Shown piece by piece: positions 34,057 to 43,313 of a DNA stretch of 64,000 nucleotides (the stretch's first letter is position 1; every line of letters begins with the position of its first letter). The notes below the pieces were generated by a model, which was given only the letters and a program-made list of their open reading frames with translations, did no database searches and was not told the DNA's origin. A program made the position numbers and the translations under genes. This DNA comes from Erysipelotrichaceae bacterium OPF54 (lineage in GTDB: Bacteria > Bacillota_I > Bacilli_A > Erysipelotrichales > Erysipelotrichaceae). The DNA lies in NCBI GenBank assembly GCA_022834735.1, contig BQKD01000001.1, positions 349,659 to 413,658 of the forward strand, written 5' to 3'.

Positions 34057-35415
34057 TTATCCGATCAGGCCGATCAGCAGTACGACCACGATGATGGCTG
34101 GCAGGATATATCTGCAGTAGTTTTTCATCCATGGCCTGACTTTTAATCCTTTGCCGGTATTGGCTTCCTGAATAAAGGCGTCCCATCCCCAGCCCTGCTT
34201 CCAGGTGCAGAACAGGACGAAGACAAGAGAGCCTGCCGGCAACAGGATATTGGAGACGAGGAAATCCTCGAGATCCATGATGGTCGATCCTTCTCCTAAC
34301 GGCGTGATGTTTTCAAGAACGTTGAAGCCCAGCGCGCATGGCAGGGACAGGATGAAGACGAGGATCAGGTTGATGGCGCACGCCTTTTTCCGGCTCCAGC
34401 CAAACTGGTCCATCGTGCTCGAGATGATATTCTCGAAGACGGCCAGCACGGTCGAAAGGGCCGCAAAGGACATGAACACGAAGAACAGGCTTCCCCACAG
34501 ACGTCCGAGCGGCATGTTATGGAACAGGTTCGGCAGCGTGATGAAGATGAGCGACGGGCCGGCAGAAACTTCCACATTATAGGCAAAGCAGGCGGGAATG
34601 ATGATCAGTCCGGCTGTAATAGCGACAAATGTATCGAGCAGGGCCACGTTGACCGATTCGCCCATCAGGGCGCGGTCCTTGTCGATATACGATCCGAAGA
34701 TGGCCATGGCGCCGATCCCGAGCGAGAGGGTGAAGAAGGCCTGATTCATGGCGGCGACGATCACGTTCATGGCGCCGGCTTCGTTGAACCGTTCAAGGCT
34801 TGGCATCAAATAAAACTGGAGCCCTTCCGAAGCGCCTTCAAGGAAGACGGAGTTGACTGCGAGCACGACCATGATGGCGAGCAGCGCGCCCATCATCCAT
34901 TTTGTGATTCGTTCGAGTCCGTTCTGTAGCCCTAATGCGCAGATGCCGAATCCGATCACGACCACGATTGCCATGTAAAGGACAAGGGACCAGGGGTCCT
35001 GGTTCATTTCGGTAAAGTGCGCGGCCACTTTCTGGGGCGAGGAAATATCGAATGCGCCTGTGGACATGTCGACAAAGTATTTGAGCATCCAGCCGGCGAC
35101 GACCGTATAAAACATCATGAGCAGGTAGTTGCCTGCTACCGCAAATTTTGAATGGATATGCCATTTTGAACCAGCAGGTTCCAGCTGGTCGTACATTTTT
35201 GCGCAGGAGCGCTTGGCAGCCCGGCCCATGGAAAATTCCATGGTCATGACGGGTATGCCAAGTACGACAAGAAAAAACAGATAAATCAATATAAAGATGG
35301 CTCCGCCGTTCTGTCCTGCGACGTAAGGAAACTTCCATACGTTTCCGATCCCGATCGCACAGCCGGCAGATAATAAGATAAAGCCAAGGCGCGAGCCAAG
35401 CTTTTCGCGTTCCAT
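34057..35415 (-). CDS. Neurotransmitter:sodium symporter family transporter
   Basis: This 452-residue protein has twelve membrane segments and the NSS-family start SRLGFILLSAGCAIGIGNVWKFPYVAGQNGG, whose GxGNxWRFP-like loop binds sodium and the substrate. Bacterial members (LeuT, TnaT, MhsT) import amino acids. The AFFTLSLGIGAMAIFGSY segment (helix 6 region) is present. Start 35415 follows GGGGAGAA; the longer frame has no such signal. Monocistronic. The specific amino acid is unknown. Confidence 0.92.
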   Translation of the reverse strand: MEREKLGSRLGFILLSAGCAIGIGNVWKFPYVAGQNGGAIFILIYLFFLVVLGIPVMTMEFSMGRAAKRSCAKMYDQLEPAGSKWHIHSKFAVAGNYLLMMFYTVVAGWMLKYFVDMSTGAFDISSPQKVAAHFTEMNQDPWSLVLYMAIVVVIGFGICALGLQNGLERITKWMMGALLAIMVVLAVNSVFLEGASEGLQFYLMPSLERFNEAGAMNVIVAAMNQAFFTLSLGIGAMAIFGSYIDKDRALMGESVNVALLDTFVAITAGLIIIPACFAYNVEVSAGPSLIFITLPNLFHNMPLGRLWGSLFFVFMSFAALSTVLAVFENIISSTMDQFGWSRKKACAINLILVFILSLPCALGFNVLENITPLGEGSTIMDLEDFLVSNILLPAGSLVFVLFCTWKQGWGWDAFIQEANTGKGLKVRPWMKNYCRYILPAIIVVVLLIGLIG

Positions 35416-35496
35416 AAGAGCGTTCTCCCCTTTCTCGTAAGCTGTTCTTAATCTTATCATACCTGTAAAATATTTCATTTCATTTTTTAGAAATTT

Positions 35497-35512
35497 TGCT
35501 AAGATGGGGGTA
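35497..35512 (+). promoter_or_regulatory. Extended -10 promoter giving a leaderless start
   Basis: TGCTAAGAT (35497-35505), six bases, then ATG at 35512. The same spacing occurs at 12245, 49622 and 55893. Confidence 0.5.
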
Positions 35513-36339
35513 TGAACAACACAGTGAAACTTATATTGCTCGATATCGACGGAACGATCGTCGATTCCCAGTGGAACATGCTGCCGTATACCAAGCAGGT
35601 TTTATCCAGGATCCATGATAAAGGAATTCTTTTAGGGATCGCTTCGGGCCGTCCATGTGATGATATTGCTTTTCATATCAAAAAGTGGGATCTTCCTTTT
35701 GAATTTGATGTGTATGTAGGACTGAATGGATGCGAGATCAAAAACGACAGAACAGGACAGTATTCGCTCAGTCATGAATTGTCCTGTGCCGATCTGAAAC
35801 GTTCGATCGAACTGATGAACGCGAACTTCGATTGCATCCCGTTTTTATACCGGGGCAGCGAGATCCATGCGCTCGAAGTCGATGAAGTGATCGGCAGTTC
35901 GGCACGAAAGTCCGGAAAAACGCCGAAAAAGGTAACGCTGGAGGAAATGTGCGCATCGCCGTGTGTCAAGGTCATGTTCCGAACGAAGAACAAGGAAGAG
36001 GTGCAGAAAATGGAACAGTACCTTGCGCATACCCAAACGCCGGGACTGAACTGGTTCAAGACCCAGGATACGCTGATGGAAGTGTCGCAGCCGGGCGTAT
36101 CCAAAGCGATCGCTCTTCCCGTTTTATGCGATCAGCTCCATATCAAAAAGGAAGAGATCATGGCGTGCGGAGATACGACCAACGACAATGAGATGCTCAA
36201 AGAGGCGGGGATCGGCATCTGTCTTGCCAACGGCACCGACGATACGAAAGCGCTGGCAGATCAGATCACGCGGCTGGATAACGACCATGATGGCCTCGCT
36301 CATCACTTCGCGGAACACTATCCGCAGTTTTTTGAGTGA
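35512..36339 (+). CDS. Cof-type HAD phosphatase
   Basis: The 275-residue protein is a class IIB haloacid-dehalogenase hydrolase of the Cof/YidA group, which removes phosphate from sugar phosphates or flavin cofactors. Motif I is LLDIDGTIVDS, motif II GIASGRP, the Lys of motif III SKAIALP and motif IV GDTTNDNEMLKEAG. The ATG appears leaderless: six bases separate an extended -10 box from the start codon. It lies upstream of the RpiR-like regulator; the two are probably separately transcribed. Confidence 0.9.
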   Translation: MNNTVKLILLDIDGTIVDSQWNMLPYTKQVLSRIHDKGILLGIASGRPCDDIAFHIKKWDLPFEFDVYVGLNGCEIKNDRTGQYSLSHELSCADLKRSIELMNANFDCIPFLYRGSEIHALEVDEVIGSSARKSGKTPKKVTLEEMCASPCVKVMFRTKNKEEVQKMEQYLAHTQTPGLNWFKTQDTLMEVSQPGVSKAIALPVLCDQLHIKKEEIMACGDTTNDNEMLKEAGIGICLANGTDDTKALADQITRLDNDHDGLAHHFAEHYPQFFE

Positions 36340-36384
36340 TAGGAAATGATCGATAAGCGGATGCAGCAATAAAGGAGAAAAGAT

Positions 36385-37865
36385 ATGAATCTGGAAGAAA
36401 GAATTGCGCAGGCTTATGACAATCTGAACAATACCGATCGGCGGATTTTATCCCTGATCGTGCAGGATCCCGCTCATTTTGCTTCCTGTTCTGCTGCAGA
36501 GGCAGCCGGATATTGTTCGGTCAGCCGCGCAACGCTGCTGCGCGCGATCCGTAAAGCCGATATTCCTTCTTTTGCGGCGCTGAAATACTTATGCGGTACA
36601 CAACACCAGGAAATCCGGGAAACCGGAAGCACGATCAGGGATATATACAAGGAATATGAGTCCGTTTTATATCAGCTGCTCTTGAAACCGTCTTTTGAAA
36701 AACAGGCAAAACTGATCCTGGAAAGTCGAAAAATCTATCTTTACGGCACCGGAAACGAGCAGAAAGCGATTGCGGGGTATCTAAAATCCCGTTTACTGGA
36801 ATGCGGTATTTTAGCTCAGGAACTGTTTGATGAAGGAGAGATTGATTTTTGTCTTTCTTCTTTGAAAAAAGAGGATCTCTTTATCGTGATTTCTCTTTCA
36901 GGAACTTCTCCGGCACTGATCCGGCTCGTGCACAAACTGCACGTTCCCGGAACGATGGCCTGACACGTCTGAAGGATAATCCGCTTTCTCTTTGCTGCGA
37001 CCATCAGCTGTATGTGAGTACAGCTTCTGTGCTCGAAGGAGAATATGAGCTGGTAGGCGCGTTTTATACGGTCATCGATCTGCTGATCGGGAAATGTCGT
37101 GATCTGCAGCAGATCGCGGATCCGGGCGAGCCCGGTTCCGGGAGCTCCCTGCGCCGTCAAATTCTTAAACATTATTCCCGGTTATCTGAAACGGATCGTT
37201 ATATTGCCCAGGCTTTCCTGCAGAAGCCGGAAAACCTGATCGATCTGAGCATTTCCCGGTGTGCCCGTCAGCTTCATGTTTCACCATCCGCGTTGACACG
37301 CTTTGCGATGAAATTAGGATGCGAAGGGTATGCGCAGTTCCGGGCACTGATCCATGTCGAAGAAAAAGAAAGTTCGCCGGTGCAAAACAATATAGACTGG
37401 TACCGCAGTTATCAGGTCCTGTTTTCTCTGCTTCAGGAAATATCTTTTGCTCCTCTTCTTGAAAGGGTGAATCGCGCAAGCCGTCTTTTTTTCGTTTCTG
37501 CATACAGTCGTTATATTTCGGTCGTATCGGAAATGATGCGTATGTTTCTGCCATTGCATAAATCAGCATATTTTTATGCCGGGGAAGAGGCGGTGGCCTA
37601 TTTGCCGGATCTTCTTGAGGACGAGGATGTCGTATTTGTCTTCGCACCGCAGGGAAACGATAAGCGGATCGATGATTTTTTGAAAAGCATTTCTTTTTCG
37701 AACTGTTTTGTCTGTATGATCAGCGCGCTGCTTCCTTTCCTTTCCTCTGAACCTCTTGATCTGCTGGTGCAGGTGCCTGGCATAGGAGAAAAGCACGATA
37801 TGCAGCTCGGCCCTTTCTATGTCCTGGCTGAGCTTCTTTATGTGCAGTGTCGTGCCAATGAGTGA
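36385..37865 (+). pseudogene. Tandem RpiR regulator (HTH-SIS-HTH-SIS), frameshifted
   Basis: The first frame (36385-36963, 192 residues) is an RpiR HTH (SVSRATLLRAIRKADI) and the first half of a SIS domain (KIYLYGTGNEQKAIAGYLKS, VISLSGTSPALI). It stops after LHVPGTMA. Another frame carries on seamlessly from NDGLTRLKDNPLSLCCDH to the end of that SIS domain and, without a stop, into a second HTH (LHVSPSALTRFAMKLGCEGYAQF) and second SIS domain ending at 37865. A deletion near 36950 therefore breaks one gene of about 490 codons with two RpiR modules, or two fused paralogues. It lies before the GH13-PTS operon, its likely target. GGAGAAAAG precedes the ATG. Confidence 0.75.
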
Positions 37866-37913
37866 ACATATTTTCATTGATTAAAAATCTGAACAGAATG
37901 TGCACATTCTTGA

Positions 37914-37945
37914 TAAGCGCTTACAAAGGGTTGAGCGCTTTTCTT
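37914..37945 (+). terminator. Terminator containing a LacI/cre-like palindrome
   Basis: AAGCGCT and AGCGCTT form a 7-bp stem followed by TTCTTTTT. The left arm is part of the palindrome TAAGCGCTTA, which resembles a cre box, so an operator role cannot be excluded. Confidence 0.6.
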
Positions 37946-37987
37946 TTTGCCTATAAGATGAAGCTGTCAAAAGAGAGGAAGTGGAAA

Positions 37988-38821
37988 ATGAAGAAATTAC
38001 TCGTGTTTGATGTAGATGGAACGCTCTGGCATCCGTTTTCCGGCCTTTCATTCGCTTCGGAACAAGCCATAAAACAGCTGGCGGAGCGGGGATATCATCT
38101 TTGCATCGCGACAGGAAGAACAACAGGCTGTATTCCGGATCCAATCAGAAATCTGCCCATCCATTCATGGATCACAAGCGACGGAGCGAGCATCCGGTCA
38201 TTATTCCTGCAGGAGGATCATACGATCGATCCTGTACAGGTACAGAATATTTGCTGTAAAGCAGAAATGAAAAACTGGGGAGTCAGCCTGGAATGCGAAG
38301 ATCGCCTTTATATGAATGAAAAAGCCTGCATGATCTATGAGTCGATGAATCGAATGAAAAAGAGCGATCCGGATATTGAAAAAATAAAATACGAAAACTG
38401 TTTTGAAAAATGGGATCATACAAAACCTGTATTCAAAATATGTTTGATGGCACCTTCTGAAGAAATCGAACCGGAGCTCGTAAAAGGGCTTGATATGCTT
38501 GCTGCAGAGAATCTAGTAGAACTGCATCCGCCTGGAATACATAAAGGAACTGCCTTAAAGAGGCTGCAGCAAAGTCTCGGCATTTCTGCAGAATATACGG
38601 TCTGTTTCGGAGATGGTCTGAACGATCTGGCGATGAGACCGGCCTGCAGCTGTTTTGTTGCGATGGCAGAAGCAGCCGGCGCAGTGCAGGAACAGGCGGA
38701 TGTGATCGCCACACGACCGATGGAACTTGCGATCGAACAGACTGTGTGTGATCTGGGGTTGATAAAAAAGAAAGAGTGGTCTGCCGCAGCAAGAAGGCAG
38801 CAGGAGAATATACGTGTATGA
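37988..38821 (+). CDS. Cof-type HAD phosphatase of the glucoside operon
   Basis: This 277-residue class IIB HAD phosphatase has FDVDGTLWHP (motif I), CIATGRTTG (motif II), KGTALKRLQ (motif III Lys) and VCFGDGLNDLAM (motif IV). Start 37988 follows AGAGGAAG. Its TGA overlaps the ATG of the GH13 gene, so the two are coupled. In a PTS operon it could relieve sugar-phosphate stress or produce free sugar; the exact substrate is unknown. Confidence 0.9.
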   Translation: MKKLLVFDVDGTLWHPFSGLSFASEQAIKQLAERGYHLCIATGRTTGCIPDPIRNLPIHSWITSDGASIRSLFLQEDHTIDPVQVQNICCKAEMKNWGVSLECEDRLYMNEKACMIYESMNRMKKSDPDIEKIKYENCFEKWDHTKPVFKICLMAPSEEIEPELVKGLDMLAAENLVELHPPGIHKGTALKRLQQSLGISAEYTVCFGDGLNDLAMRPACSCFVAMAEAAGAVQEQADVIATRPMELAIEQTVCDLGLIKKKEWSAAARRQQENIRV

Positions 38822-40524
38822 AACAACAGAAAAGAAAACCGGAGCAGGAAATCATTTATCAAATATATCCAAAAAGTTTTCAGGATACCAATCATGACGG
38901 AATAGGGGACCTGAGAGGGATCATCAATCATCTGGATGATCTGCGCGATCTTGGCATTACGATGATCTGGTTATGTCCGATCTATCCTTCGCCAATGGAA
39001 GACAATGGGTATGATGTGGCTGACTATAAAGCGATCCATCCCGATTTTGGAACGATGGAGGATATGGATCGTTTGATCGAAGAGGCTGGAAAGAGAGATA
39101 TTTCGCTTATGCTCGATCTGGTGCTCAATCACACATCAAGCCGGCATAAATGGTTCGAGAAGGCGGTGCAGGATCCGGGATCCAAAGAGCACGGTTACTA
39201 TATTTTCGAAAAAGGAAAGGAGGAGCCGAATAATTTGCGCAGTGTTTTCGGCGGCTCGGTCTGGGAAAAAGTTAGAGGACGAAATGAATACTATTTTCAC
39301 TCTTTCGGAAAAGGACAGCCGGACCTGAACTGGGAAAACCCTGCGCTCCGCCAGGAAATATATCAGATCATCGAGTTCTGGAAGAGGAAAGGGATCAAAG
39401 CGTTCCGTATGGATGCGATCAATTTTATCAAAAAGCCGGAAAAATGGAGGAGGATGGAGGCGGACGGGCCGGACGGCCGATGCAAATGCACGAAAGTAGT
39501 GCGCAATCATCCCGGCCTGCTCGACTATCTTCATGAAATGAACGAAAAGTGCTTCAAATCGGACGGAATTGTAACGGTAGGAGAAACGGCAGGTCTACCT
39601 TACGATCAGCTTGAAGAATATATTGGCAAAAACGGCTGTTTTACGATGGTGTTTGATTTCAGGCACGCTGATCTGGATATCCGATCGGGGGATGAATGGT
39701 TCAGCCGGGCCGAATGGAAAACAGCGGACCTAAAAAAACGCCTGGAAGTATCCTGCAGCCACATACAAAAATACGGTCCTGGCACATCTTTTCTGGAAAA
39801 TCATGATCAGCCGCGCGTAACGACAAAATATCTGCGGAAGGATCAGGATGATCCGTATGGGAAGAAGATGCTTGGAATGCTGCAGATGGGGCTGCGCGGA
39901 GTGCCGTTCCTGTTTCAGGGACAAGAACTGGGTATGATCAATTTCGAGCGTACGGATGTGTCGGAGCTGGAAGATATTTCTTCGATCGATCAGTTTGGAC
40001 GGGCGAGGGAATGCGGGTATTCTGCAGAAGAGGCGCTCCATTTTGTCAATCTTCGCAGTCGTGACAATGCCAGGGTCCCTTATCCGTGGAATGAAGAGAA
40101 GTATGGCGGCTTTTCCGATGCAGATCCATGGCTTGCCTGCAATGAACAGGCACAGAAAAGAAGGATCTGTTTCGAAAATCAGAAAAATGATCCGGACAGT
40201 GTTTTATCGTTTTACAAGAAACTGATTTCTTTGCGTAAAAGCTCTGACTGGAGCGATACGTTGAATGCAGGAAGGATCCGTTTTGAAGAGGGAAATGAAG
40301 AAGTGATCGCTTTTACAAGACAAAAGGAAGAAAAAGAGCTGCTTGTCCTATGCAGTTTTGCGGATCATCCGGTAAAAACGTTGTGCAGAAAAGGGACACT
40401 GATCCTTGATAATTATAAAGAAACCGATATGAACGTAAAAGTGGATGAAGAAGGAATGATCATCCTGCGTCCATTTGAAGCAATGATGATCGAAACAGAA
40501 AAAAGGAGGGAAAATGATGAATAA
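38818..40524 (+). CDS. GH13 alpha-glucosidase / phospho-alpha-glucosidase
   Basis: The 568-residue enzyme is a GH13 alpha-glucosidase of the oligo-1,6-glucosidase/TreC group, starting IIYQIYPKSFQDTNHDGIGD. The catalytic residues are Asp199 (FRMDAINF), Glu256 (VGETAG) and Asp330 (ENHDQPR), nearly the same numbers as in Bacillus oligo-1,6-glucosidase. The residue after the nucleophile is Ala200, where alpha-1,6-active members usually have Val. With an EIIBCA permease next door, trehalose-6-phosphate or another phospho-alpha-glucoside is the likely substrate. The ATG overlaps the HAD stop. A cytoplasmic enzyme with no signal peptide. Confidence 0.92.
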   Translation: MKQQKRKPEQEIIYQIYPKSFQDTNHDGIGDLRGIINHLDDLRDLGITMIWLCPIYPSPMEDNGYDVADYKAIHPDFGTMEDMDRLIEEAGKRDISLMLDLVLNHTSSRHKWFEKAVQDPGSKEHGYYIFEKGKEEPNNLRSVFGGSVWEKVRGRNEYYFHSFGKGQPDLNWENPALRQEIYQIIEFWKRKGIKAFRMDAINFIKKPEKWRRMEADGPDGRCKCTKVVRNHPGLLDYLHEMNEKCFKSDGIVTVGETAGLPYDQLEEYIGKNGCFTMVFDFRHADLDIRSGDEWFSRAEWKTADLKKRLEVSCSHIQKYGPGTSFLENHDQPRVTTKYLRKDQDDPYGKKMLGMLQMGLRGVPFLFQGQELGMINFERTDVSELEDISSIDQFGRARECGYSAEEALHFVNLRSRDNARVPYPWNEEKYGGFSDADPWLACNEQAQKRRICFENQKNDPDSVLSFYKKLISLRKSSDWSDTLNAGRIRFEEGNEEVIAFTRQKEEKELLVLCSFADHPVKTLCRKGTLILDNYKETDMNVKVDEEGMIILRPFEAMMIETEKRRENDE

Positions 40525-42370
40525 ATATGAAAAAATCGCAGTAGAAATTATTCATGTTGTTGGAAAGGATAATATTATCAGCGCGGCGCATTGCGCGACC
40601 CGGCTGCGCCTGGTCGTAAAGGATAAGGATCGGATCGATCAGAAAAAGGTGGAAGCGATCGATGAGGTAAAAGGCGTATTTTATACAGCCGGACAGTACC
40701 AGATCATATTAGGAACGGGGATCGTGAATAAAGTTTTTGAGGAAGCGCAGAAACTGGGCTTAAGCACCGTATCCAAAGAGGAGCAGAAGCAGGAACTGAA
40801 AAAATCGGAATCCGGTATGAAGAAGGTAATGACGACCTTGGCGGACATTTTTGTTCCGATCATTCCGGTCATTGCGGCAACCGGACTTTTTCTAGGTCTG
40901 AAAGGGTGTGTGTTTAATGATAATATTCTTGGACTGTTTGGCTTGAGCAGTGCCATGATCCCGGAATATATCGTAACGATGACGACAGTTCTTACGGACA
41001 CGGCATTTGCGTTTCTGCCGGCCATTATAGTATGGAGCAGTTTCAAAGTGTTTGGCGGGACCCCGGTCATTGGGCTGGTCATCGGATTGATGATGGTATC
41101 GCCGGCATTGCCGAACGCCTATTCTGTAGCGGATCCGAAAGCAGGTGTCGAGGCTGTCATGGCTTTTGGCAGCATCCCGCTCGTTGGCTGCCAGGGATCG
41201 GTCCTGACGGCGATCGCGGCCGGCTGGATCGGATCGAATGTCGAGAAATATTTCCGTCGTCATATGCCGAACGTATTCGATCTGATCATGACGCCGTTCT
41301 TTACGATGTTCATCACTATTTTTGCGATCCTGCTCATCGTTGGGCCGATCATGCATACTATTGAACTGGGTATGGTGCATATCATTGAAATGCTCATTCA
41401 TCCGCCGCTCGGTATCGGCGGATTCCTGATCGGTTTTACTTATCCGCTGGCAGTAATTACCGGACTGCATCATTCCTATGTGATGATCGAAACGAGCCTG
41501 CTGGCCAATACGGGATTCAACCCCTTGATCACGCTTTGCGGTATGTACGGATTTGCCAATGTCGGAACGTGCCTGGCATTCATGGCAAGAGCTCGTCAAT
41601 CGAAAGTGAAACAGACAGCAGCCGGAGCCATGGCGTCCCAGCTTTTCGGAATTTCCGAACCGGTCCTTTTTGGGATCCAGCTGCGCTGGAATCTCAGGCC
41701 GCTGCTGATCATGTGCTTTTCTTCCGGGCTTGGCGCCTTATTGCTGTCATTGTTCAATATTCAGTCCAATTCCTATGGCTTGGCGGTCCTGCCTTCATAT
41801 CTCATGTATATTTATCAGCCGGGACAGCTTCTGACCTACTTCCTTGTTTCGCTGCTGACTGGCGGAGTATGTTTTATGCTGACATGCCTTTTCGGAATTC
41901 CGAAGGAAGTTTTAGAGAAAGAGCCGGGAGCCGATTCTTTGGAACAGGTTGGAAAAGCTGATTTCGGAAAGGTTGTCGAAGGCACAATGATCCCTCTGGA
42001 AAAGAGCGCGGATCCCGTATTTGCCTCCGGAGCCATGGGAGATGGTTTTGCGATCCTGCCGGCAACCGGCGTGATCAAAGCGCCAGTTTCCGGGAAACTT
42101 GAAACTGTATTTCCTGGCGGACACTGCTATGGAATAAAGGCTGGAGAAGATGAAATTCTGATTCATTGCGGCATTGATACGGTAACGCTGAAAGGCGAGG
42201 GTTTTGATGTGAGAAAAAAACAGGGAGATACAGTAGAAAAGGGCGAGACCCTTTGTGTCATGGATCTGGATCTTCTGAAAGAAAAAGGGATCGATCCGAC
42301 AGTGTTTGTGATCTTTCCTAAGCAGGTCAAAAATTCAGGAAGCAAGGCTGAACTGGCAGAAAGCTGCTGA
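40517..42370 (+). CDS. PTS EIIBCA, glucoside (trehalose/sucrose) family
   Basis: This 617-residue permease takes up and phosphorylates a glucoside. Domains: EIIB (phosphorylated Cys26 in AAHCATRLRL), EIIC of about ten helices (about 105-460, with GLHHSYVMIE and FGISEPVLFG) and EIIA (about 490-617, with EILIHCGIDTVTLKGEGF). The active-site His of EIIA is present; a Cys follows it where most have Val, and GGHCYGI replaces TGHAIGI. GGAGGG lies upstream of two ATG codons at 40514 and 40517. It ends the HAD-GH13-PTS operon. The EIIB/EIIC type points to trehalose or sucrose; choice between them is not possible here. Confidence 0.93.
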   Translation: MNKYEKIAVEIIHVVGKDNIISAAHCATRLRLVVKDKDRIDQKKVEAIDEVKGVFYTAGQYQIILGTGIVNKVFEEAQKLGLSTVSKEEQKQELKKSESGMKKVMTTLADIFVPIIPVIAATGLFLGLKGCVFNDNILGLFGLSSAMIPEYIVTMTTVLTDTAFAFLPAIIVWSSFKVFGGTPVIGLVIGLMMVSPALPNAYSVADPKAGVEAVMAFGSIPLVGCQGSVLTAIAAGWIGSNVEKYFRRHMPNVFDLIMTPFFTMFITIFAILLIVGPIMHTIELGMVHIIEMLIHPPLGIGGFLIGFTYPLAVITGLHHSYVMIETSLLANTGFNPLITLCGMYGFANVGTCLAFMARARQSKVKQTAAGAMASQLFGISEPVLFGIQLRWNLRPLLIMCFSSGLGALLLSLFNIQSNSYGLAVLPSYLMYIYQPGQLLTYFLVSLLTGGVCFMLTCLFGIPKEVLEKEPGADSLEQVGKADFGKVVEGTMIPLEKSADPVFASGAMGDGFAILPATGVIKAPVSGKLETVFPGGHCYGIKAGEDEILIHCGIDTVTLKGEGFDVRKKQGDTVEKGETLCVMDLDLLKEKGIDPTVFVIFPKQVKNSGSKAELAESC

Positions 42371-42385
42371 TCCATTCATATTTAT

Positions 42386-42406
42386 GCCCGGGAAACCGGG
42401 CTTTTT
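42386..42406 (+). terminator. Terminator of the GH13-PTS operon
   Basis: GCCCGG, GAAA tetraloop, CCGGGC and five T. Confidence 0.88.
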
Positions 42407-42410
42407 GTAT

Positions 42411-42442
42411 AAAAAATCGACCGCGATGGGTCGATTCTTTTG
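42411..42442 (-). terminator. Terminator of the LytTR operon
   Basis: AATCGACC and GGGTCGATT form a stem just downstream (minus strand) of the 53-residue gene, with an A tract that becomes U-rich on that strand. Confidence 0.65.
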
Positions 42443-42451
42443 GTGATCTTT

Positions 42452-42613
42452 TTATTTGCTGTGGTCGAATTTTTCCTGATATTCATCAAGCGTATACATT
42501 TTCTGGTCATCTTTACTATTGGTACTTTGAACAGAACGAAAATAACCTGCTATGATCCCCGCGATTATCAGGATGAGAATAAGAACAGCTAGAATATATT
42601 TTTTAGTTTTCAT
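42452..42613 (-). CDS. 53-residue membrane-anchored peptide with MYTLDEY motif
   Basis: The frame starts MKTKKYILAVLILILIIAG (signal anchor) and continues with a short hydrophilic tail, SKDDQKMYTLDEYQEKFDHS. The tail motif MYTLDEYxxxF recurs as MYSLDEYMKTF in the exported protein encoded just upstream on the same strand, so the two are related or share a partner. There is no good Shine-Dalgarno. It is too short for standard gene calling, but the duplicated motif and signal anchor support it. Function unknown; a small signal or accessory peptide of the LytTR system is a possibility. Confidence 0.55.
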   Translation of the reverse strand: MKTKKYILAVLILILIIAGIIAGYFRSVQSTNSKDDQKMYTLDEYQEKFDHSK

Positions 42614-42649
42614 TTATAAGTTTTAAATAATTGGTTTCAGAATTGCGAT

Positions 42650-43176
42650 TTACTGAGGGTAAAATACAGCTGATCCGCTTTGCTGAAAATATCCATTTGA
42701 GAATGTGGCATAAACTACAATTCGATCTCCTGAGAAAGATAGACTTGAGTCGACACAAGGCCAGCCGTTATATGCGGATGGATGACCTAAGTAACATTTA
42801 TCATATACGAATTGCGGCCTTCCTCCAATGATTGCGGTTTCTGCATCGAGCGCGACTGTACCAAGCTGATTGCCGCTCGCATCATAAATATATGAAGTAT
42901 AGCGTAAATAACTAAATGGTGCGATGCCTGGATCCAGAGATGAGTAATCAGGTAAGATTATTTCATTGGAAGACATATCCTGAGAAAATGTCTTCATATA
43001 CTCATCTAAAGAATACATTCTCGTGTCTTCGTTATATGGCTCTGAGTTTGCAGAAGGGTCTGGATTATCCGGGATTTCAGGGCCTACGGCTTCAGTTGCA
43101 AAAATGTGTCCGGAGCAAAGAGAAAAGCAAAAAATAGCAGTAATGATGATTTGACTTATTTTTTTACAATATTCAT
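42650..43176 (-). pseudogene. Secreted protein with MYSLDEY motif, frameshifted in the signal peptide
   Basis: The mature part encodes an exported protein of about 150 residues: NSEPYNEDTRMYSLDEYMKTF, then a beta-rich domain ending SGSAVFYPQ. Its signal peptide (ISQIIITAIFCFSLCSGHIFA) has no start in frame close by. An ATG at 43176 after GGAAAA reads MNIVKK and then hits a stop, because the following run has seven A (T 43159-43165). Eight would give MNIVKKISQIIITAIF, a perfect signal peptide. So the gene is off by one base, phase-variable, or misassembled. A long upstream frame to 43240 lacks a Shine-Dalgarno. Confidence 0.6.
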
Positions 43177-43313
43177 AATAGTTTTCCTTTTCTAAATATA
43201 AATCTCTGTTACCGGTATGAGGAGATTTTCTGTTATGCAAATAATTATTTGTTGATTCTATTATAAATAATTACTTATTTTTATCCAGTAAACACGAACA
43301 ACAGGTATTTATT

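Noticed and set aside
37914-37925. TAAGCGCTTACA as a cre or LacI operator
   Set aside because: It forms one arm of a convincing terminator after the RpiR gene; operator use remains possible but is not needed to explain it.
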